From: Bacillota bacterium
GTDB taxonomy: Bacteria > Bacillota > Clostridia > Lachnospirales > Lachnospiraceae
Assembly (NCBI GenBank): GCA_023439505.1
Contig: JAEXNR010000001.1
Coordinates: 1 to 64,000, forward strand
Length of the DNA: 64,000 nt
Reading direction: 5' to 3'
In this document: piece by piece, positions 59,831 through 64,000 of the stretch
Layout: every line of letters starts with the position of its first letter
How positions within the stretch are numbered: position 1 is the stretch's first letter
Program-made: the position numbers and the translations under genes
Notes under the pieces: model-generated
Database searches by the model: none
Told to the model about the DNA's origin: nothing
The model's input: only the letters and a program-made list of their open reading frames with translations

Positions 59831-60032
59831 TAATCAGAGAAAGTTTTCTCAGAGAAAGTTTTCTCTGAAATTTTCTTTGAAGATTTTCTACTAATGATTT
59901 TCTACAGAAATTTTTTCCTGAAGATTTTCTTAGAGAAGATTTGCTCTGAGAATGAATTGCTCAAGAAGATTTTCTCTGAGAATGATTTTCTCTGAGAAGA
60001 TTTTCTCTGAGAAGATTTTCTCTGAGAACGAT
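59831..60032. repeat. 15-bp palindromic tandem repeat
   Basis: The 59540-60051 gap (about 510 bases) separates the TerC-type fusion gene from nfeD. Its distal part consists of degenerate units of AGATTTTCTCTGAGA, cleanest in the last four copies (about 59968-60027). Each unit holds the palindrome TTCTCTGAGAA, so the region can form many alternative hairpins. The rest of the gap is AT-rich and should hold the nfeD promoter, which I could not place. Confidence 0.8.
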
Positions 60033-60051
60033 ACATGAAGTTGATTCTATA

Positions 60052-61443
60052 TTAATTATAATCACTCTTATAACGACAATTACCAAGATATGTTGCCAGA
60101 ATCACATACAGGATTGCAATAATCGTAACGATGACCAACAGTTTTCTATTATAAATCTGACTGGATAAGGATGCGATATGATAGCTCGGAAAGAATTCTG
60201 CGCCTAAGGTCCATTTTTCCGATAAGATGGCTGCCCCCGCTGATTCCAGTATCTCATAGAGCAGTCCAACTGTGATTAGTATGGAATTACTTCGAATGAA
60301 CACGGAAAACATACAAAATACCGCAGAATAAGTAAACAGTAAAAAGACCTGAACAGGCAGAACAAGGAAATACCTGAATGGATTGAATTCTCCCAATCCA
60401 AAAGTAAAACCTAATCCGATGGTACATACAGTCAATTCCAATCCAACAAAAACAATCATATACTTCATATTAGAAAAAAGCATGGCAGGATAGCTCAGCT
60501 TTTTCCTGTCTTTAGCGATGATCCCGGCAAGTAATATTGCACACAGCGCAAATAAATTAGAAGAGGTTCCTATGGTGTACACCGCATTAATTCCACTGGG
60601 CTCAAATCCATAAATCATCTGCACATTAAGTTGATATCCGTCCAACATAGGATTTGTGCTTAGATAAGAGATAACCGCGACGGTGACCAGGGAATACCCA
60701 ATGACGATTCCATAAATCGGAAGAAGAAGGTGGCTTCTGATATGAATCCCGGTAAAAGACTTCTTTCCGGCAAAAAGCCCATAGACTACCACTAGTCCTC
60801 CGCATAAAACCGCACTGGGTTTCGCAAAGGAAAAATTAATCTGTTGAAAAAACAATTGGATCATTTCATCCTCAAAGATCATTTTTACTGAAATATATAT
60901 TAAATAGCCTGCACATAGATAGGTGATGAGCGGAAATCGCTCCATCAGACTTGTAACTGCCGAACTGAACCACAGCAGAATCGGTACACAGATTAACAGT
61001 CCCAGGAAAGCGATGATAAAATCCTTCACAACAAGGTCATGACCGTCGGATGCGATCACCCCCAGCATGGCAACCACATTATCAATACTCATGCTTACAT
61101 CTGCGGCAATAATTGAAACAATCGCCAAGACATAACTGTCTCCTTTGCTTCCATCATTTTTAATTGTCCTTACGGTCTCCTGGGTCTGCTGTCTCAACAT
61201 ATTAAAGGTGATAAAGATTAATAGTATCCCTCCTACAATGCGGATATGAAGCCATGGAACGTCAAATAAAAGTCCAATGACCGCAATAAACAGCATTTTC
61301 ATGACAATGGATAATCCAATCCCGATGCGACGGGCCATCACTGCTTTGTCACAGGGCAGGTTGCGGGTGGCCAGTGCAATCACACCGACATTATCAAAAG
61401 ATACCACCAGATTTATAAACACAAGTTGTACCAGTTCCTTCAT
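60052..61443 (-). CDS. TerC-family protein fused to an ABC-2-type membrane domain
   Basis: Residues 1 to about 220 are a TerC/Alx/YceF-like integral membrane domain: VFINLVVSFDNVGVIALATRNLP with the conserved Asp-Asn, and ADVSMSIDNVVAML with the second Asp-Asn. Proteins of this family handle manganese, tellurite or envelope stress. Residues about 230-463 form a second polytopic region with an ABC-2 permease pattern: AIYG-like helix, NLFALCAILLAGIIAKDRKK, and a final helix ending in YLGNCRYKSDYN. I see no ATPase gene adjacent. ATG 61443 chosen over an upstream codon; the ribosome site is weak. Confidence 0.72.
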   Translation of the reverse strand: MKELVQLVFINLVVSFDNVGVIALATRNLPCDKAVMARRIGIGLSIVMKMLFIAVIGLLFDVPWLHIRIVGGILLIFITFNMLRQQTQETVRTIKNDGSKGDSYVLAIVSIIAADVSMSIDNVVAMLGVIASDGHDLVVKDFIIAFLGLLICVPILLWFSSAVTSLMERFPLITYLCAGYLIYISVKMIFEDEMIQLFFQQINFSFAKPSAVLCGGLVVVYGLFAGKKSFTGIHIRSHLLLPIYGIVIGYSLVTVAVISYLSTNPMLDGYQLNVQMIYGFEPSGINAVYTIGTSSNLFALCAILLAGIIAKDRKKLSYPAMLFSNMKYMIVFVGLELTVCTIGLGFTFGLGEFNPFRYFLVLPVQVFLLFTYSAVFCMFSVFIRSNSILITVGLLYEILESAGAAILSEKWTLGAEFFPSYHIASLSSQIYNRKLLVIVTIIAILYVILATYLGNCRYKSDYN

Positions 61444-61666
61444 TAAACTTTCCCCATATCCGAAATAACCGATCAATAATTTTATGATTTTGCAGGTATG
61501 ATTATGATAATATATCATCATAAATTATAATGATGAAGTATAACGATGAAATGCCCCAATGATTTGCCCCGATGAACGTTATGGTAAATCAATGATATTA
61601 ATGCAATAAAATAATTTCTAGTAGTTTTTGAGATTAATTCCATTCATAGTTATCTTTATCAAAAAA

Positions 61667-61698
61667 GAGAATTCAACCTATCTATTTGTTGAATTCTC
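61667..61698 (-). terminator. Intrinsic terminator after the TolB-like lipoprotein gene
   Basis: Arms GAGAATTCAAC (61667-61677) and GTTGAATTCTC (61688-61698) with a 10-base loop; on the minus strand followed by TTTTTTGAT. Between it and the gene (61700-61840) lies low-complexity sequence with TTATTCCATTATTCCATTGCATT-like short repeats. Confidence 0.8.
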
Positions 61699-61840
61699 CT
61701 TTTGATTCCTTTGATTAGTTAATCTTTCCGAAGGTATTATTTTCATCGTTTCTTTTCTTATTTTATCTCATTACTTCATTGCATTATTTCATCTTATTCC
61801 ATTATTCCATTGCATTGTCTTATCTCATTACTTTATTTTA

Positions 61841-62953
61841 TTATTTGATTTCAGAATAATCCAGATAAATGATACTGCTGTTATACTGTTTCCCATCCCA
61901 TTCCGCATATGCCAGCTCCTTACCGGAAGGGCTAAATTGCGTCATCGCATTCTTAACATCAACGGCAAGCTGTGTTTGATTTCCGGTAACCATGTCATAA
62001 AGATATAGTGCTCCTGCAGGAGTAGCTCCTTCCGAGTTCATGCTAAAGGCTGCCATCTTCTGATCCTGGGACCAGGATATCCCGCCTAATTCACTACCTT
62101 CTGCAATGGTCTTAACGATACTTCCATCCGCATTGCATAGTAGTAATGTCATCTTTGTTCCGTTATTTTGTAATACCAGCATCTGATCGCCGTTCTGAGA
62201 TGGATATACACCGACAACGCTTGTAAGATCTAAATCCTCGGATTTTTTTGTTGATAAATGATACGCCTTCAAGCTGATATCATCTCCGGTATTATAATAA
62301 ATAATATCCTTCATTTTTCTGATGATAAATACTGATTTTTCTTCCAAACCTTCCAATCTCGTGGCCTTTCCTTTGGTATCGGCAGTATAGCCTCCGCCAA
62401 AATATCCGGCACCGATTATTGTGTCGGCATCTGCCCAATTAGCGCTTCCGACTACACCAGTCTCCCCGTCTTTTATTACGTAGGAGTCCTGTGTACTAAC
62501 ATTCATCACATAATATCCCGGATCACCCAGCGTATTGCCACTATAGAGCAGGTTCTTTTTATCGGGAGAAAATACTGCTCCTTCAAGATTCAATTGTTCC
62601 TGAGCTTTCAAAAGATCAAATTCTTTGGATGTCAGATTTAACAGATACAGACTTCTCGGATAAGAATCTTCCAGTTCGGCAAGCTTCATTTTATCCAGCA
62701 ACTCATTTTCCTTCGATACAAGTACCGTATTCTCATCCAGCCAGTCAGAGATCACCATCGCCTCATAACGATCAATCTTAATTACCTTTACCTCAGGCTC
62801 TTCTGTATCCTGATCTTTATCATCAATCACCTTAATTGTCCCTTCCGGTTCTTTGACCGTAGGTTGATTTGTGTCGTCTTTTGTGCTGCACCCTGTAACT
62901 GTGATGAGTATCATTAGTAAAGCTATCCATGTTGCTATTTGCGTTTTTTTCAT
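61841..62953 (-). CDS. Lipoprotein with TolB-like beta-propeller
   Basis: Starts at ATG 62953 after AAGGAGGCG; 370 residues. A signal peptide with lipobox ITVTGC places the Cys near residue 21, then a Lys/Asp/Glu-rich linker. The body has six or seven TolB/WD40-like blades recognised by repeats such as FSPDKKNLLYSG, WSQDQKMAAFS and FSPSGKELAYAEWDGK. Substrate or partner unknown. It lies 107 bases after the sensor kinase gene, so it may be an extracellular partner of that kinase. Confidence 0.8.
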   Translation of the reverse strand: MKKTQIATWIALLMILITVTGCSTKDDTNQPTVKEPEGTIKVIDDKDQDTEEPEVKVIKIDRYEAMVISDWLDENTVLVSKENELLDKMKLAELEDSYPRSLYLLNLTSKEFDLLKAQEQLNLEGAVFSPDKKNLLYSGNTLGDPGYYVMNVSTQDSYVIKDGETGVVGSANWADADTIIGAGYFGGGYTADTKGKATRLEGLEEKSVFIIRKMKDIIYYNTGDDISLKAYHLSTKKSEDLDLTSVVGVYPSQNGDQMLVLQNNGTKMTLLLCNADGSIVKTIAEGSELGGISWSQDQKMAAFSMNSEGATPAGALYLYDMVTGNQTQLAVDVKNAMTQFSPSGKELAYAEWDGKQYNSSIIYLDYSEIK

Positions 62954-63060
62954 TATTATCGCCTCCTTGATAGTAAGAATAACAGGAGTTTGTATCTTCC
63001 TCATATACAATTATATCAAACTCATCAACAATTGTTTCGAAAATGTAAACATTGTTCCCG

Positions 63061-64000
63061 TTATCTGTCAGAAACAGGAATGCTGATTTGAAAGCAGGTG
63101 CCCTGTTCCCCTGTTTTGACCAGTTCAACCGTACCTCCCATCATCTCCGCCTGTTTTCTGGCAATGGACAGTCCCAATCCGGTGCCTCCAGACTCTCTTG
63201 ACCTGTTTTTATCCACCATATAGAACGGTTCAAATATTCTCTTGATCTGTTCCGTTGGGATACCAATTCCGGTATCTGAGATCTCTATCCGAACCTGCCG
63301 GTCCGTGATCTCATTCGTCACCCGGATGGTACCTCCCGCTTTATTATATTTTATGGCATTATCAAGTAAATTGATCAGAACAATTGTCATACTGTCTCTA
63401 TCCCCGTATACATAAGCTTCCCTCAGATCGGTTGTCAGCCCGATACCGAATTTATCAATTTTTCCCTGTAAACTGTTCAGTATCATTTCGATTGCCTGCT
63501 TCACCTCTATCTGCTCAAGATGAAGTTCAAAATCATATTTTTCAAGTGCGGATAATTGTAGTACCTTCTCTACCATTTCATATAATCGCTGTGTCTCATC
63601 TTTTATACTGCCAACCGCACGATCAAGCAAGTTCACATCATCCGGATACATCTCCAGTAAATCCAGGTAAGCATGAATGGAGGTTAGCGGGGTTTTAAAT
63701 TCATGGGTTACATTTCCGATAAATTGCTTTTGCTGTTCTCCCATTGCAGATAATTTTTGCACAGCAAGTTCCAGCTTCTTTTGCTCGCCCTCCATCTCCT
63801 CCATGGAGGTTTTGATTCTCTCACTCATTGCCTTAATTCCCTGACTTAGCTTTCCGATCTCGTCCTTACGACGTAGTATGGTTACGTTATAATCCCCTTC
63901 CCTGATTTTGTTCACTGTTTTATAAAGTTTGATCATGGCAGTGACAAAGGAATTATAATAAAGATTGCCCAGAAGAAAACTGAGAATGAATACTCCTGCT
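63061..64000 (-). CDS. HAMP-domain sensor histidine kinase, truncated at the window edge
   Basis: The frame is open to base 64000, so the N-terminus lies outside. Visible: the end of a transmembrane helix (VFILSFLLGNLYY), a HAMP linker (IREGDYNVTILRRKDEIGKLSQGIKAMSERI), the H-box FIGNVTHEFKTPLTSIHAYLDLL, N-box NLLDNAIKYN, and G-boxes DTGIGIP and GGTGLGLSIA. A cognate response regulator is probably just beyond the window. The TolB-like lipoprotein gene follows. Confidence 0.93.
   Translation of the reverse strand, partial: AGVFILSFLLGNLYYNSFVTAMIKLYKTVNKIREGDYNVTILRRKDEIGKLSQGIKAMSERIKTSMEEMEGEQKKLELAVQKLSAMGEQQKQFIGNVTHEFKTPLTSIHAYLDLLEMYPDDVNLLDRAVGSIKDETQRLYEMVEKVLQLSALEKYDFELHLEQIEVKQAIEMILNSLQGKIDKFGIGLTTDLREAYVYGDRDSMTIVLINLLDNAIKYNKAGGTIRVTNEITDRQVRIEISDTGIGIPTEQIKRIFEPFYMVDKNRSRESGGTGLGLSIARKQAEMMGGTVELVKTGEQGTCFQISIPVSDR

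Noticed and set aside
59831..60032. CRISPR array
   Set aside because: Units are 15 bp, contiguous, and have no unique spacers; no cas genes are present. The same applies to the 17-bp array at 30690-30774.

Overview
The window looks like chromosome of a low-GC, Gram-positive, anaerobic Clostridia member, probably Lachnospiraceae-like. Support for this: strong AGGAGG ribosome sites, sigma-A type promoters, lipoproteins, an L,D-transpeptidase, a clostridial cell-wall-binding (CWB2) surface protein, a flotillin/NfeD pair and the anaerobic cobalamin pathway. The taxon is inferred from gene content only. No rRNA, tRNA, IS element, phage gene or CRISPR array was seen.

Layout. (1) 0-6.1 kb: tail of a large surface protein, rhomboid protease, L,D-transpeptidase, YbaK-type deacylase, NudC. 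(2) 6.2-17 kb: an iron-only nitrogenase (anf) operon on the minus strand, in transcription order anfH-nifI1-nifI2-anfD-anfG-anfK, a NifB-like gene, a glutamine amidotransferase-like gene, a PPOX-fold flavoprotein gene, a MORN-like/Cys-tail gene and anfO. Upstream is a one-component regulator (helix-turn-helix plus periplasmic-binding-protein fold, probably sensing an oxyanion such as molybdate). The NifB-like protein is aligned over its full length with NifB but has lost all three radical-SAM cysteines. (3) 17.2-22.9 kb: MFS exporter with divergent TetR, a second TetR controlling a DUF4097 lipoprotein and a TVP38 membrane protein, then bioB with a BirA-type operator overlapping its promoter. 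(4) 22.9-27.6 kb: exported protein, APC permease, class III aminotransferase, AraC regulator. (5) 27.6-48.1 kb: a 22-gene cobalamin operon, led by a B12 riboswitch with a terminator that also holds the RBS of cobQ, and covering cobalt uptake (cbiMNQO), cobalt insertion (cbiK), corrin ring synthesis and nucleotide-loop assembly. (6) 48.2-51.5 kb: CPBP protease homologue, MFS exporter and a BmrR-like MerR regulator, with a 19-bp-spacer MerR-type promoter. (7) 51.5-64 kb: Tag glycosylase, three-gene ABC-2 exporter, GH3 hexosaminidase, CBS protein, flotillin/NfeD, a TerC-ABC-2 permease fusion, a TolB-like lipoprotein and a truncated sensor kinase.

How it fits together. The anf operon provides molybdenum-independent nitrogen fixation: AnfH is the reductase, AnfDGK the dinitrogenase, NifI1/NifI2 the probable nitrogen-status switch. 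Its leader holds paired GTGAYA direct repeats, a promoter and a perfect 16-bp stem, and a Fur-like box precedes the regulator. The window has no canonical nifB, nifEN, nifV or molybdate transporter, so cofactor synthesis must rely on genes elsewhere. The cobalamin operon lacks early uroporphyrinogen genes and a corrinoid adenosyltransferase, also presumably elsewhere. Several intergenic or gene-end tandem expansions (30.7, 41.6, 45.2, 59.9 and 61.8 kb) suggest frequent replication slippage in this genome.
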